NCBI GenBank assembly: GCA_027257055.1
Contig: JAPVLO010000054.1
Coordinates: 5,394,001-5,458,000, forward strand
Direction: 5' to 3'
Source of the DNA: Cephalopachus bancanus
Taxonomy: Eukaryota > Chordata > Mammalia > Primates > Tarsiidae
DNA: 64,000 bases
Shown here: positions 1-11,339 of the stretch, piece after piece
How the letters are laid out: each line of letters starts with the position of its first letter
How positions within the stretch are numbered: the stretch's first letter is position 1
The notes under the pieces: generated by a model
Told to the model about the DNA's origin: nothing
The model's database searches: none
The model's input: only the letters and a program-made list of their open reading frames with translations
Made by a program: the position numbers and the translations under genes

Positions 1-1320
1 CAAAGCAACCAAATCAGATAATCAAACTAACAACCAATACCCCTCCCAAAACAACAACAGCAGCAAACAAAACAAAAAGTTGATAGAGTTCTCAGCTTGA
101 GTATGTCCCTCTTGTGACAGGTTCTGTGACTGCAGGGCTGTTATTGCAGGTCCCTTACTTGCTGTTAAACTTAAGATGTTAAAATCTTCACCCCCTGCTG
201 CCTGCAATTTGTAGCCATTGCACACCCGTGTGAGGGAAGGAGGCTGAAATAACTTGATAACATCTCTTGGGATCTCTCCCTCTTTCTTCCTCTCCTAGTT
301 TCGTCACAACTTCAGGGCATCCGGTTCACAGCAGGGAATGGGGCCTCCTATCACTGCCCTGCCCACCCGATCTCTTTCACTTGTTGCTAGGGGATAGGGG
401 CAGGGGGATGAGAGTCAGGCACTCACCAGCCTCCTCAGGGAGCTCCTCTTCTGCTGTCTGCGTTTATGGTCCAGCCCGGACTCAGAGTGCATGCAGGTTG
501 GATTGTCTGGGTTTCACATCTGCGGTTACCCTCCAGGGTTTGTGCACTGGGGGCAATGTTCTCTGAGGTCGCAAAAAGCAGCCCGATACAACACAGAGAT
601 AGTGTCTGGTCTCAAAATGTAGTTCTTCCGTTCTGCAGAGGCTGCCCTGGAGCACTTCTCTGCTCGGGCCATAGTGAGTCTGCTCAGTTTCTCTGCTAGC
701 TGCTATTCCTGTCACCAATGGAGTTGATAGCTCCCTCTCCAGCAGTTACCAAAGTCTCTGGATCTCAGGACCTAGTGGCTAGGCTCTGGAGCCCAGTCCA
801 GGTTCAGGATGGCTTCCCCCCATTGTTTCCTTGGGATTCTGCCTCAGCCTCCCTCACTACACTTTTTCTGCGGCCCTGGTTGCCGGAGTTCAGGCGGGTG
901 CTGCGGTGTTGGGGTCAGCAATCACTCCAGCAGTTGTTCCGGGGGAAAAACTCTGCTGATTTTAGGAAATGGCACTCAGCTTCTGAGCGCCAGGAAGTGC
1001 TAGGGTCCAAGCCTAGCAGCTGCTGGCACCAGCAGCTTCACCAGGAGGGCCCTGGTGGCTTGCTCTCAAGTCCACACTCAGTCAGCCTCTCACACTCCCA
1101 CTTACACCCAGAAACACACGCAGAAGTTTCCATACAATCACTCACACTCACAGAGACTCCCACATCTTCCCAGAAATCCCCTCTTGTCGAGAATTTTACA
1201 AAGTTTAGCCCACGCTGTCTCATCAAGTGATTTTGAAGATATAGTTTTTTACCTCTATATCGCAATCAGCAGTGTAACCTTCTATATGACTTTTCTTTTG
1301 AGATTGTTGATTTACTAACT
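1..1320. other. Unassigned intergenic block, partly GC-rich
   Basis: No gene or repeat was recognised here. Positions 230-1230 are clearly richer in G+C than the AT-rich DNA that follows, and carry a CA-rich patch near 1085-1160. Open frames of up to 170 codons occur on the + strand but show no family motif, no start context and no splice structure. Such a GC-rich island in an AT-rich repeat landscape could be an unrecognised LTR or an L1 5'UTR. That is a guess; a repeat-library search would settle it. Confidence 0.4.
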
Positions 1321-1884
1321 CAGGCAAGTCACTCTTCTTCATTACAAAGTCAGCAGAGTTTTCTGTAGACAAGGCGGTGTTGGCTAGAATTCTAAGCACC
1401 AGGCTGTATTCCAGATAAATTCAGGTATCTGTTTCTGGTCTTGATTCCATTGTAAATTTTAGAATGTCAGTTGATGTATTGGATCAGAACATTCATCTTT
1501 ATTGTCAAAATATTTTAAATCTACCTATCTTAAGCAGATACTATTACAAATATTAGATTAAATTCCCTTGAATTTATCTGCAACTTTGCTTATATTAGAG
1601 CAATCGGAATAATAAGAAGGGCATAAAATCTTCCCTTTTTGAATGTTTATTCATGTATTTTAATTTTGCATACTTTTTAATACCAAAGCAATAAAAACTG
1701 AATCATTGTTCATGTATTTCTACCTAGCTGAACAAATTCTCAATCTCTATTTCTCATTTCTGTCATTGGATAACAGCATTTTACAAGCCACAGGGATTTA
1801 TTATTGCCATACATTTTTATCTTTTCTTATTACACCAAACTTTTAAAATTGGTATCATTTTCTTTTTTGTTAATATTATTTATT
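1321..1884. other. Unassigned AT-rich intergenic DNA
   Basis: I see no coding potential, RNA gene or familiar repeat in this stretch. Confidence 0.4.
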
Positions 1885-3364
1885 TTTATATTTTTACTTG
1901 ACCAGTAAAAATTCTACATATTTATTGTGTACAAAATGATGTTCTTAGATATGTATACACTGCAGAATGGCTCAACGAAGCTAATTGACATATGCATCAC
2001 CTTCAATACTTTTTTTTTTTTTTTGTGTGGTGAGAACACATAAAACCTATTTTCTAAGTAATTTTCAACAATACAGTACCTTGGTATTAAGTCATCATGT
2101 TGTACAATAGATCTCTTGAATGCATCTCTTCTATCTAACTGAAATTCTGTATACTTTGACCAAGATCTCCCCGTCACCCCATACCCACCCCTGGTAAATT
2201 TACTAATTTACATTTCTGCCAACAGTGTGCAAGGGTTCCCTTTTCTCCACATTCTTAGCAACATTTTTTTATCTTTCCTCTTTTTTATAATATCCTTTCT
2301 AGCAGCTGAGAGATGACATCTTATTGTGGTCTTATTTTGCATTTTACTGATGCTTAGTGATGTTAAGCTTTTTTTCATATACCTATTGGCCATTTGTATG
2401 TCTTTTTTTCAAGAAAAGTCTGTTCAGGTCCTTTGCCTATTTTTTAATTAGGCTATTTAATTTCTTGCTATTGAGTTATATATTTTGAAGATGAACTTTA
2501 TATCAAATGTATGATTTGCAAATATTTTGTTCCATTGCATAGGTTGTCTCTTCATTCTATTGACTGTTTCCTTTAATGTGCAGAAGCTATTAGCTTGAAA
2601 ATCTCATTTGCCTGTGTTTTGAGGTTCATATAAAAAAACTTTTCCTCGACTACTGTCATTCTCCCTATGCTATCTTTGAACTTTTTCGCAGTTTCAGGGT
2701 GTATATTTAAGTTTTTGATCCAGTTTGAGTTGATATTTTTATGGATGGTATGATATAAGTTTTCAATTTTATTCTTCTTCAAGTTGATATTTAGTTTTCC
2801 CAACACCTTTTATTGAATAAGCTGTCCTTTCCCGGTTGTGTATCCTCAATGTATATTCTTGGAATTGTCGTTAAAAATCAACTGGCCAAAAGTGCATGGG
2901 TTGTATTCTGTTCCATTGATTAATATGTCTATACCATACTGTTTTGATAATTATATCTTTATAGTATATTTTGCAGTCAGGCAATGTGATGCATCCAGTT
3001 TTGCTTTTTTGGTTCATATTTCTTCTATTTATGTCTTTTGTGGGTCCATATAAATTTTAGACTTAAAAAATTCTTTGAAAAATGTCATTAGAATTTTAAT
3101 GGGGATTTCATTGAATCTATAGATCACTACAGGTAGCATGGCTATTTTCACAATATTACTTTTTCTAATCCATGTACACAAGCTACCTTCCACTTAATTT
3201 CATCTACTTCAATCTCTTGCATCAATGTTTTAGCTTTGGTGTATAGGTTTTTTGCTTCTTTGGTTAAATTTGTTATTAAGTATTTTATTTTTTTAAAGTT
3301 ACTTTGGGCTTCTGGATTTCTTTATTAAATAGTTCATTGTTAGTGTATAGAAATGCCGCTTATT
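1885..3364 (-). mobile_element. Old LINE-1 3' portion, antisense
   Basis: The + strand reads as the reverse complement of an L1 3'UTR and ORF2 C-terminal region. Examples are the antisense 'ttctccacattcttagcaac' stretch near 2250 and the low-complexity 'gcctattttttaatt' near 2437. Every frame is broken by stops, so it is a fossil. A younger Alu (3365-3657) splits it, and it resumes at 3673. Confidence 0.75.
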
Positions 3365-3657
3365 GCCGGGCTCAGTGGCTCACCCTGTAATCCCGCGCCT
3401 TTGGGAGGCTGAGGTGAGTGGATTGCCTGAGCCCGTGGGTTTGAGACCCACCTGGGCAGTGAGACCTCATCTCTACGATAAATAAAAAAAAAAAAAATCA
3501 GCCAGGCGTGGTAGCGCATGCCTGTAATTCCGGCTACTTGGAAGGCTGAGGCAGAAGGATCGCCGGAGCCCAGCAGGCGAGGCTGCAGTGGCCGGGAGCG
3601 GCCACTGTACTCCAGTCTGGGCGACCGAGTGAGACTCCAACTCAAAAAAAAAAAAAA
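3365..3657 (+). mobile_element. Full-length strepsirrhine-type Alu
   Basis: It starts with gccgggctcagtggctcac, has two arms joined by the 'aataaataaaaaa' linker, and ends in an A-tail. The target-site duplication is 'agaaatgccgcttatt' (3349-3364) and, with one mismatch, 3657-3672. It interrupts the antisense L1. The right arm carries the 'ggccgggagcggccactg' block that is typical of the Alus in this window and absent from human AluY. Confidence 0.92.
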
Positions 3658-3672
3658 GAAATGCTGCTTATT

Positions 3673-3810
3673 TTCATATATTGGTTTTATATCCTGCATT
3701 TTTACTGAATCAGTGTATTCGTTCTAACAGTTTTTTGGTGGGATCTTTAGGAGTTTCTATGTATAAGATTATGCCATATGAAAAAAAGGATAATTTGATT
3801 TATCCTCTAC
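3673..3810 (-). mobile_element. Continuation of the antisense L1 after the Alu
   Basis: Text such as 'gtgggatctttaggagtttctatg' in broken form is antisense L1 ORF2. It joins across the Alu at 3365-3657 with the element at 1885-3364. It fades into unassigned AT-rich DNA by about 3810. Confidence 0.6.
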
Positions 3811-4239
3811 CAATTTGGATATATATCTGTGTTTGTGTTTGTTTACACAGATCAAACAAGAAAAGTAGAATATATTATATATACTGAGAAGTAAAGCAAA
3901 ATAAAAGATTATGCAGAATACTTAATTTTAAGAACAAGATCTCCTTTACCAATATATTTTCTGTCATCTTTGTACCATCTGAGTCTTAGATTCTAGTGAC
4001 TTTTAAAGGTCAAATGAAGTATTATTATTACTGAGATAAAGTTTGTCATGCTGTATACTTGGATATTTCAATCTAATGCATTGCACAGACATGAATTTTC
4101 TTCATCAGTAGTGTCTGTACTTTAGAAAGAGACAAAGAATTATACTTGAATAAGAAATGAAAGACATAAGTCCTGATTTTAAGAGGTAAAAATGATTATA
4201 AAGGAATATTATGAACAATTGTATGCTGATAAGTTAGAG
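3811..4239. other. Unassigned AT-rich DNA
   Basis: No gene or recognisable repeat was seen in this interval. Confidence 0.4.
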
Positions 4240-5262
4240 AACAGAAAATAATGAAAAAAATTTCTAGAAAGACACAAACCACCAAAACCTACTTAAGAAA
4301 AAAGAGAAAATCTGATGAGGTCTCAACAACTGAAATAATGAATTATTAAAAAGACAGAAGGAAACAAACAAATCTACCTATCTACCCACAAAGAAAAGCT
4401 CAAGACCAAATGGCTTCAACACTGAATTCTACCACATATTTAACAAAGAATTAATATCAAGTTTTCACACTTTCAAAAACAGAAAAGGATGTCACACTCC
4501 CCAGTTCATTTTATGAAACAAGTATTATCCCAATACCAAAACCAAGCAAAGACATCACAATTACAAGAATGGAAAACTGCAGCTCAACAACTTATAAATA
4601 CAGGTGCAAAATCCCTCAACAAACACTAGCAAACTGAATTCATAAATATGCAGAAAGAATTAGACACCATAATCAAGTGACACTTATTCTAGTAGTACAA
4701 GATTTGTCAAATAGACCAAAATTATCCAATACAATACAATACATTCATAGAATAAGGAACCGAAACAACCTGACCATTTCAAAAGATGCAGAAAAGTCGA
4801 TGACAAAATCCACTAGACTTTCTTGATACAAACACTAAACAAACTAGGAATAGAAAGAAATTTATTCATACTGGTAAAGATCATCTGTGGAAAACTCACC
4901 ACTGACATCATACCTTATAGTGGAAGACTAAAATATTTCCCCCTAAGGTCCGCAACAAGACAGATGTCTACTCTCCCTATGTTTTATTCAACATTGAACT
5001 GAAGGTTCTAGCTAGGAAAATTAGGCAAGAAAAAGAAATAAAATTCATCCAAATTGTAAGGGGAGAGATAAAACTGTTTTTGTTTGTAGATGTTATAATC
5101 TTATTTAGAAAATCATAAGGATTTAGAAAATCATAAGGATTCTACAAACAAAAAACTAGTAAAACTAACACATGAATTCAGTAAGATTGCAAATACAAGA
5201 TCTACAAAATTCAGTCGTATTTTTATATACTAGCCATGAATAATTTGAAAATTAAGTTAACA
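4240..5262 (+). mobile_element. Decayed LINE-1 ORF2 segment, sense
   Basis: Recognisable L1 ORF2 phrases occur in order on the + strand: the 'aatggcttcaacactgaatt' region near 4410, 'attatcccaataccaaaacc' near 4525, and 'cttatagtggaagactaaaa' near 4913. Many stops and indels show it is long dead. A small direct duplication of about 19 bp (atttagaaaatcataagg) lies at 5103-5140. The element is interrupted at 5263 by an L1 3' end and resumes at 5377. Confidence 0.75.
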
Positions 5263-5376
5263 TTAATAAGGGTACCTGATCTCAAATCAGGCAACCCAAA
5301 GTTTGCATGTACAATGACCACTTATCTATCTAATCCTGAATTGTACCCCAAGTCTTTAAAATAAATAAAAAGAAAC
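5263..5376 (+). mobile_element. Short L1 3' end, lineage-specific 3'UTR
   Basis: This has the 3'UTR shared by the younger L1s of the window: 'gggtacctgat...', a caaagtttgcatg-like phrase, 'ttgtaccccaagtctttaaa' and an A-rich end. Only about 110 bp was inserted, into the older sense L1. It contains the perfect hairpin cctgat-ctcaa-atcagg at 5275-5291, a structure that recurs with changed arms in other copies. Confidence 0.7.
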
Positions 5377-5457
5377 AATTTTATTTATAACAATATCAAA
5401 AGAAAGAAAATATCTAGGAATAAATTTAACACAAATAGCATAAGATGCACGTTGAAA
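5377..5457 (+). mobile_element. Remainder of the decayed sense L1
   Basis: 'aaaatatctaggaataaatt' is a standard L1 ORF2 phrase and continues the element at 4240-5262. It is cut off by the Alu cluster that starts at 5458. Confidence 0.65.
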
Positions 5458-5587
5458 ATGACTGGGTGTAGTGTAATCACAGCCCTTTGGGAGTCTGAGG
5501 CAAAAGGATTGCCTGAGCCGGAGTTCGAGACCAGCCTGAGCAACATGGCGAGACTTCATCTCTACAATAAATCAAAAAATCAGTTGG
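5458..5587 (+). mobile_element. Alu left arm only
   Basis: A single left arm runs to the linker and the first bases of a right arm ('cagttggg'), then abuts a second, complete Alu. No right arm is found after the second copy, so this is either a truncated element or the product of recombination between neighbouring Alus. Confidence 0.8.
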
Positions 5588-5885
5588 GGGCCGGGCTCAG
5601 TGGCTCAGCCTGTAATCCAAGCTCTTTGGGAGGCTGAGGCGAGTGGATTGTCTGAGCCTGCAGGTTTGAGACCAGGCCGGGCAACTTGGTGAGACCTTGT
5701 TTCTACAACAGATAAAAAATTAGCCAGGTGTAGTAGCGAGTGCCTGTAATTCTGGCTACTTGAAAGATTGAGATGAAAGGACCGCAGGACCCCAGCAGGT
5801 CAAAGCTGGGGTGGCTGTGAGTGTGCCACTGCATTCCAGCCTGGGAGACGGAATGAGACTCCAACTAGAAAAATAAAAATAAAAA
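5588..5885 (+). mobile_element. Full-length Alu adjoining an Alu half
   Basis: It begins ggccgggctcagtggctcag and has both arms and an A-rich tail interrupted by T and G (5870-5885). More substitutions than in most copies here suggest an older insertion. Confidence 0.9.
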
Positions 5886-7299
5886 AGATAAAGGACTCAA
5901 ACAGAGAGTTAATGAACCTATTTGTAGTTTCAAGGACTCACAAACTTACCTAAATTCTTACTTTGAACCATGTGTGTAATTAATGTGATGTTCTTGACCC
6001 ATAGCCCTCTGTCATACTAAAAAAAAAAGTGACATTACTTGATCTTTTCAAATGGAGATGTCTTGATATTTTAAAAGCTCATACAGCATAAATAGCAAGA
6101 AGTTAACAGTGCTTGATAGAGACTTTACAACAAATATACATAAAGTGATTTTTGGGGAAAAAAACCAGTATTTATAGATTTATACTCAGTTCTTTAAAAG
6201 ACATGACACAAATTAAAGAAGGATAAAGAAATATTACTCAGTGGAAGCTTATGTCTTAATGCCTCAACTTCAATTCTAAAAAGCCAGTTTGGCTCTGTTG
6301 ACACAGAAGCCGGTATGAACAATGTTATCTCAACCCAGTCTACTCAAAGTAATCATTCTTTTAAAAGTTGTATTCTTCAGGAAATGCATTTTGCCTTCAA
6401 ATTCAAGGCACTGGTAATATAATGTTTCTACTTTCAACATTCTTTTGTTTAAAAAATAAATATTCTCTCAAGAAATTATGTATAAAATGATCAGTTTCCT
6501 GATAGGGAGAAAATATCCTCAGCCACCTTATCTTGGCTCTGTAGGATAGAATTTGTAGTTGTTTTTTTTTTGGCTGTACTGTATCTTTTACCTTTTTGTG
6601 TGTTTTATAGCTATATTATAAGTGATATGCTCAAACTACAGCTTTAGAAGTACCTCCACAGAACTTTGTTAAAAAGATGGTAGCAATAAATTTAACAAAA
6701 ACCGTTTTTTTGCAGTAAGTGGTGTTGCAGTAAGATCATGATAAGAAATACATAAACCACATCAGACACTATTGGTAGTTCATATGTTCTTGCCTTGTAT
6801 TCACAGAGCCTGTTGGGACTTCGTACTTCGTATCGGGTATACAAACCTATTTCAAGTGGAAGCCACCAACACCAGGTCAGGTTTGGGCAATATATTTAAT
6901 TCTCTGTTGCTGAGCACACCACAGTTACTCAATTTAACTGAATAAAAGATTCAAACATGATAGAAGAAAAGAGACCAAAGAAGATAAGAAGCTTCCTTCT
7001 AAATACTTCTGGTTTGGATAGCCTTCTTTAGAGCTCTACCCCCTGAAGGTCTGAGAACAAATCTTACACTGCTTTCTGATTATGCTACAACTGTTGAACA
7101 ATAGGCTTTGGTTATGTGACTAAATACCTTAGGGACTGAGCTTAACAGAGGATGAGTTTTGACTTATTTGTGATTATCTCTAAGACAATGATTTCCTTTA
7201 AACAAAGCTATTTCTTTTTGAACAAGATATTATTCTGAGGGCTTCTGATGAAAGATGCTGGATTAAGCAAATGAGGAAAGACCACCCCCCCAAAAAAAA
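5886..7299. other. Unassigned intergenic DNA
   Basis: About 1.4 kb of AT-rich sequence without a supported gene, RNA or repeat. No open frame of note is present. Confidence 0.4.
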
Positions 7300-7790
7300 A
7301 CACCAGAATGTATTTCTAAAAAATTGTGTATTTATTCTTACATGTTTAAACTTCAGTCACCTTCAAGTACTCTCCGTTTGATGCAATACACCTATCAAGA
7401 TGCTTTTTCCGCTGCCCAAAAGTTTTTGAACTCATCACTTTTAATGCCTTTTGGTGCTTTTTGCTTCACCTCTTCCACATAGGCAAAATGTTTCCCTTTG
7501 ATGACTTTTTTCATCTGGGAAAGCAAAAAATAGTCTTTCAGGGTGAAATTGTGTGACTAGGGAGGGTGGGACATAGAGATGCCATTTTTGATCAAAAACT
7601 GCCAAACACTCAGCGTGGTGTGGGTAGGTGCACTCGCTAGTAATCACCCATCATGAAATAGGCAAACGTGATGAAAGAATCTCCAAAAAAATTCCCTGTA
7701 GCCAAACACAACCTCTTACAACGCTAGCTGATATACTGATGCCAATGGGTTCCTAGAACACTTAGCTAATGGTGAACACCTTTATGACAA
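7300..7790 (-). mobile_element. Mariner-like DNA transposon remnant (transposase 3' half)
   Basis: Read on the - strand, about 7440-7640 translates with a few frame breaks into the C-terminal part of a mariner-type transposase. The order is a THTTLSV-like helix, a QFLIKNGISM-like strand, a degenerate 'HPP.S...' stretch where mariners carry the third catalytic Asp, then KKVIKGK and YVEEVKQK motifs, and an end near the CIASNGEYFEGD position of the family. Stops and frameshifts make it non-coding. Family assignment beyond TcMar-Mariner is uncertain; ends and inverted repeats were not identified. Confidence 0.65.
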
Positions 7791-7933
7791 GGGGCCCTCC
7801 CTCCAAAAGATCATTCTGGTTTTTGGGGGTCCCCCTCATATACAAGGCCACTAACATGAAAAAAAACCTAAAAGGTTATAAATCCACAGGTGAAACATAT
7901 GGGAAGGAAAATTTCAGCAATGAAAATTTCTGA

Positions 7934-8242
7934 GCCGGGCTCGGTGGCTCAGCCTGTAATCCCGGGCTTTGGGAGGCTGAGGTGAGTGGATTGCCTGAGC
8001 CCGTGGGTTCACAACCCGCCTGGGCAACTTGGCGAGACCTCATCTCTACAATAAATCAAAAAATCAGCCGGGCGTGGTAGCATGCGCCTGTAGTTCCAGC
8101 TACTTGGAAGGCTGAGGTGGAAGGATCACTGGAGCCCAGCAGGTCGAGGCTGCAGTGGCTGGGAACGGCCTCTGCACTCCAGTCTGGGCGACAGAGTGAG
8201 TCTCCAACTTAAAAAAAAAAAAAAGAAAGAAAGAAAAAAAGA
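7934..8242 (+). mobile_element. Full-length Alu with A-rich (GAAA) tail
   Basis: The head is gccgggctcggtggctcag and the tail is poly(A) followed by gaaagaaag. Target-site duplication: 'gaaaatttctga' (7922-7933) and 'gaaaattcctga' (8243-8254), one mismatch. Confidence 0.92.
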
Positions 8243-8254
8243 GAAAATTCCTGA

Positions 8255-8680
8255 GTGCAAAGAGAAGATAAATGAATAACAACCCTCTAAGGAGAACTGG
8301 GAAAAACAAAAATCTAAGCTGAACATGGACAAAGTCACAAATAAGCCTTATTTGCACTTCAGAATTCCAGAAAAGTCCAAGTATTTACAGAAAGGTTACT
8401 TTAGAAAATAAGAGCAAAATCGTGCTAAAAAAATTTTAAAAATGGATTAAAATGATTCAAAAAGTGGATAGCTCCCTTAACAGAAGACTTGAAGTTTATT
8501 CTTAGGGGAGGGTACATAGATAATTTATTCAAGAAATATTTATTAAGTAACTACTGAGTGCCAGAAATTCTTCTTTTGATACCTTCCAAAATTGATGTAT
8601 TATATAATATGTCATATTATATAACAATTTTAAAAGGTATTAAAATATCAACCTTGGAAGTTGTTAAAATAAACCTTTAT
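8255..8680. other. Unassigned AT-rich DNA, possible MIR trace
   Basis: No gene is seen. Near 8525-8575, 'tttattaagtaactactgag' followed by 'tgccag' resembles an antisense MIR core, but it is too short to call. Confidence 0.3.
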
Positions 8681-8791
8681 ATCACACAAAAATGAACTCA
8701 AGATGGAATAGGAAGCCAAAAACATTTGCACTTGCATCACACAATAATGAACAAAAAATGGATTAGGAAGCCAGAAACATACAACATTTAC
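8681..8791. repeat. Imperfect 55-bp tandem duplication
   Basis: Two adjacent units start at 'atcacaca' (8681 and 8736) and share 'aatgaac', 'atgga', 'taggaagcca' and 'aaaca' in the same order. It lies at the edge of a sense L1 remnant, so a local slippage duplication inside the L1 is likely. Confidence 0.7.
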
Positions 8792-9180
8792 AATTGTAAA
8801 CGTAAAACCCAAATGATAAAACTTCTAGAGAAAATACAGGAGAAAATCTTGGTGTCCTTGGATTAGGCAAAGATTTACTTAGATAACATTCTAAAAGCAT
8901 GATTTAAAAGAAAAAGGTGATAAATTGGACTTTATTTATTTAACTAAAATTTTCCATTTAGAAAAACACTGAAAAAATTAAAAGGCAAGCCAAGTCTGGG
9001 TGAAAATATTTGCAACATTTCTCAATAAAAGGGTTTCAAATCTCAGTAATTAAAAAACAAACAACTAGTTAAAGTGAGACATGTTTAAAGAAATGCATAA
9101 CATAATTTTACTCATGGAAAAACACTAAAAAAATGGTAGGACCTTCTACAAAATATCTGAGCAGTGTTATTCAAAGGTAA
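8792..9180 (+). mobile_element. Decayed L1 ORF2 C-terminal segment, sense
   Basis: Phrases such as 'cttctagagaaaatacagga', 'ggcaaagatttact' and a broken 'atttgcaacatttctcaata' follow the L1 ORF2 order. It appears to resume at about 9571 after an inserted L1 3' end. Confidence 0.65.
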
Positions 9181-9289
9181 ACTATAATAAATAGAAAACT
9201 TGTGTATAACTTTTGCTATATATTTGTTATACAAAAATAAACTACAATTAATAAGGAAAGAATTAAGAACTGTTACAAACTAAAAGGTA

Positions 9290-9570
9290 CTAAAAAAAAA
9301 AAAGAAATGCAAGGTGGAATCCTAAATAGGATCTTAGAACAGATAAATGAAATTAATGAAAAAATTGCCCAAATTTAAATAAGGTTCATAGTTTAGTTAA
9401 TGATACTGTGCATACCAGTGTCAATACCCTGTTCTGGATAATTATATTACAGTTATGAAAGATGTTAACAATGGAAGTGGGGTGAGAGATAAAAGGAAAC
9501 TCTTTGTACAATTTTTGTAACTTTTCTGTATGTCTAAAATTAGTTCAATATTAAAAGTTTCAATTTTCAA
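9290..9570 (+). mobile_element. L1M(E)-type 3'UTR
   Basis: The order 'ggatcttagaacag', 'atgttaacaatgg', 'ggaaactctttgtaca', 'taacttttctgtatgtctaa' and 'ttcaatattaaaagttt' matches the 3' end of old L1M elements. It appears nested in the sense L1 at 8792-9855. Confidence 0.5.
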
Positions 9571-9855
9571 AATGCAAAAACTTTGAACAGATATTTTACT
9601 GAAGATTTAGGGATGGCAAATGACATTTGAAAAGATGCTCAGCATCATTAGCCATTTGGAAAACAACCGCAATGCAATATCACTACACACCTGTTAAAAT
9701 GATTGGAAAAAAAAAAATCATTTCATGATATCAAGTGCTAGTGAGAATACAGTGCAGCGGAAGCCCTCACACATCCCGGGTTGGACTGCTGTATAGTACG
9801 AGCTCCTAGGAAAACTGGTAGTTTCTTATAAAGTTAAACATATGCTTACCCTATA
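9571..9855 (+). mobile_element. L1 ORF2 C-terminal segment, sense (continuation)
   Basis: 'gaaaagatgctcagcatcat', 'cactacacacctgtt' and 'gaaaactggtagtttctta' are successive L1 ORF2 phrases near the end of the ORF. All frames are closed. Confidence 0.7.
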
Positions 9856-9856
9856 T

Positions 9857-10187
9857 CTTAATCAGTTCAGGCTGCTGTAAAAGGATACCGTTCCATAAAT
9901 TCTGTAATATAATTTATAGTTCTAGGAACCGAAAAGCCCAACATCCAGGCGATGGCAGATCCAGTGTCTGGTGTGGGCACACTTCTTGGTTTCTTCATGG
10001 CCATCTTCCTGCTGTGTCCGCACATGGCAGAGTAGCAGAAAGAGAGCATCTCTTTCTGTTTCTTCTTAAAGGGCACTGATTCCATTCATGAAGGTTCTAC
10101 CCTCCTCATCACCTACTTATTTCCCAAAGGCCCCATCTCCAAATACCATTACATTGTGGATTTAGACTTCAACGTATGAATGACCAG
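9857..10187 (-). mobile_element. MaLR LTR (MST/MLT1 type), antisense
   Basis: It starts 'cagttcaggctgctgtaa' and ends 'gacttcaacgtatgaatga', the reverse complement of an MST/MLT1 LTR. Internal landmarks are 'gatccagtgtctggtg', 'tgtgtccgcacatgg' and 'attccattcatgaaggtt'. It adjoins an antisense L2, which it may have interrupted. Confidence 0.75.
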
Positions 10188-10450
10188 TGTGGCTTGAGAA
10201 GCCTGACTTGTGTGAGAAGAATCAGAAGTAAGATTAGATAGAAAACTGGAGGCAAAGTCACGCAAGTTGATTGTGGTTATTAGAAAGCAATGTGAACTTT
10301 TACTCTGTGTGACATGGAGAGTTTAGAGCAAAGAGGTGGCTACGTATTTAATACAGACACTCTGAAGGCTGTGTTGACAGGAAAAAGTGGTGGAAACAAG
10401 ATCAATTAACAAGTCATCTTATACTAACCCAAGTGAGAGCTGATGGTGGC
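10188..10450 (-). mobile_element. LINE-2 fragment, antisense
   Basis: The G- and A-rich text with 'gtgacatggagagtttaga' and 'gtgttgacaggaaaaagtgg' follows the antisense L2 3' pattern. It is old and diverged; the strand is inferred from word order. Confidence 0.45.
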
Positions 10451-11031
10451 TTAGATCATTGTACAAATTTTAAAATTCTGTAAATATGTATCTTTGATAA
10501 ACATGAAAAGCATATTTGAGATAATATCAACAATTCTATTTAATTTTTCGGATATGCCTCATCTACACTGGAAGCCATTTCGTACCTCTAATTGTCCAAT
10601 TTAGCTCTTTAGTAAATCCTGGCCAGTTGTAAAGCAGTCTGTATTCTTTCTGACTAATCTGATTTGGTCATGGAGGTAGCTGAAATAATTATAAGTAAAA
10701 TCCAATTGTTCCTTTACATTCTTGAGAAAAATGTTTTAGATACTCATGACATATCAAGTTACTGAACTTTCTTTCTCCAAATTGCTTCAACTGCACTTAA
10801 CTGCAAGGGCATCGATAATAGACAACCAGAAGCAGAGATAGCCATGTGTCCAGTCAACTCCTGGGTCTCAGCACATTTCTCATGTTCAAGTTTATACTTT
10901 TATACATATTCAAGTGTACTCGAGAGTCACTATAGAATGGTGAAACCATAATAAAATCTGGGTTTCGAAATTTGCCTGTAATAGAGTATAGATTATATGG
11001 TTCAGTCCCAGAGAAATATTCCAGTTAAAAG
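10451..11031. other. Unassigned intergenic DNA
   Basis: No gene or identifiable repeat was seen between the L2 fragment and the next Alu. Confidence 0.4.
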
Positions 11032-11039
11032 AAGACTCA

Positions 11040-11331
11040 GCCGGGCTCGGTGGCTCAGCCTGTAATCCCGTGCATTTGGGAGGCTGAGGTGAGTGGATTG
11101 CTTGAGCCCACGGGTTCGAGACCCACCTGGGCAGCGAGGCCTCATCTCTACAATAAATCAAAAAATCAGCCGGGCGTGGTAGCGCGCGCCTGTAATTCCG
11201 GCTACTCAGAAGGCTGAGGCGGAAGGATCGCCGGAGCCCAGCAGGTCGAGGCTGCGGTGACCGGGAGCAGCCCCTGCACTCCAGTCTTGGCGACAGAGTG
11301 AGACTCCAACTAAAAAAAAAAAAAAAAAAAA
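11040..11331 (+). mobile_element. Full-length, well-preserved Alu
   Basis: It is close to the apparent consensus of the window (gccgggctcggtggctcag ... gcggtgaccgggagcag), with an uninterrupted A-tail of about 20. Target-site duplication 'aagactca' at 11032-11039 and 11332-11339. The clean tail suggests a relatively young insertion. Confidence 0.93.
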
Positions 11332-11339
11332 AAGACTCA

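Noticed and set aside
718..1230. 170-codon open frame on the + strand
   Set aside because: No recognisable domain, no splice or promoter context, overlapping frames on both strands; GC-rich DNA yields long chance frames.
7441..7647. 68-codon frame on the - strand
   Set aside because: It is in the wrong frame relative to the mariner transposase; the true frame contains stops.
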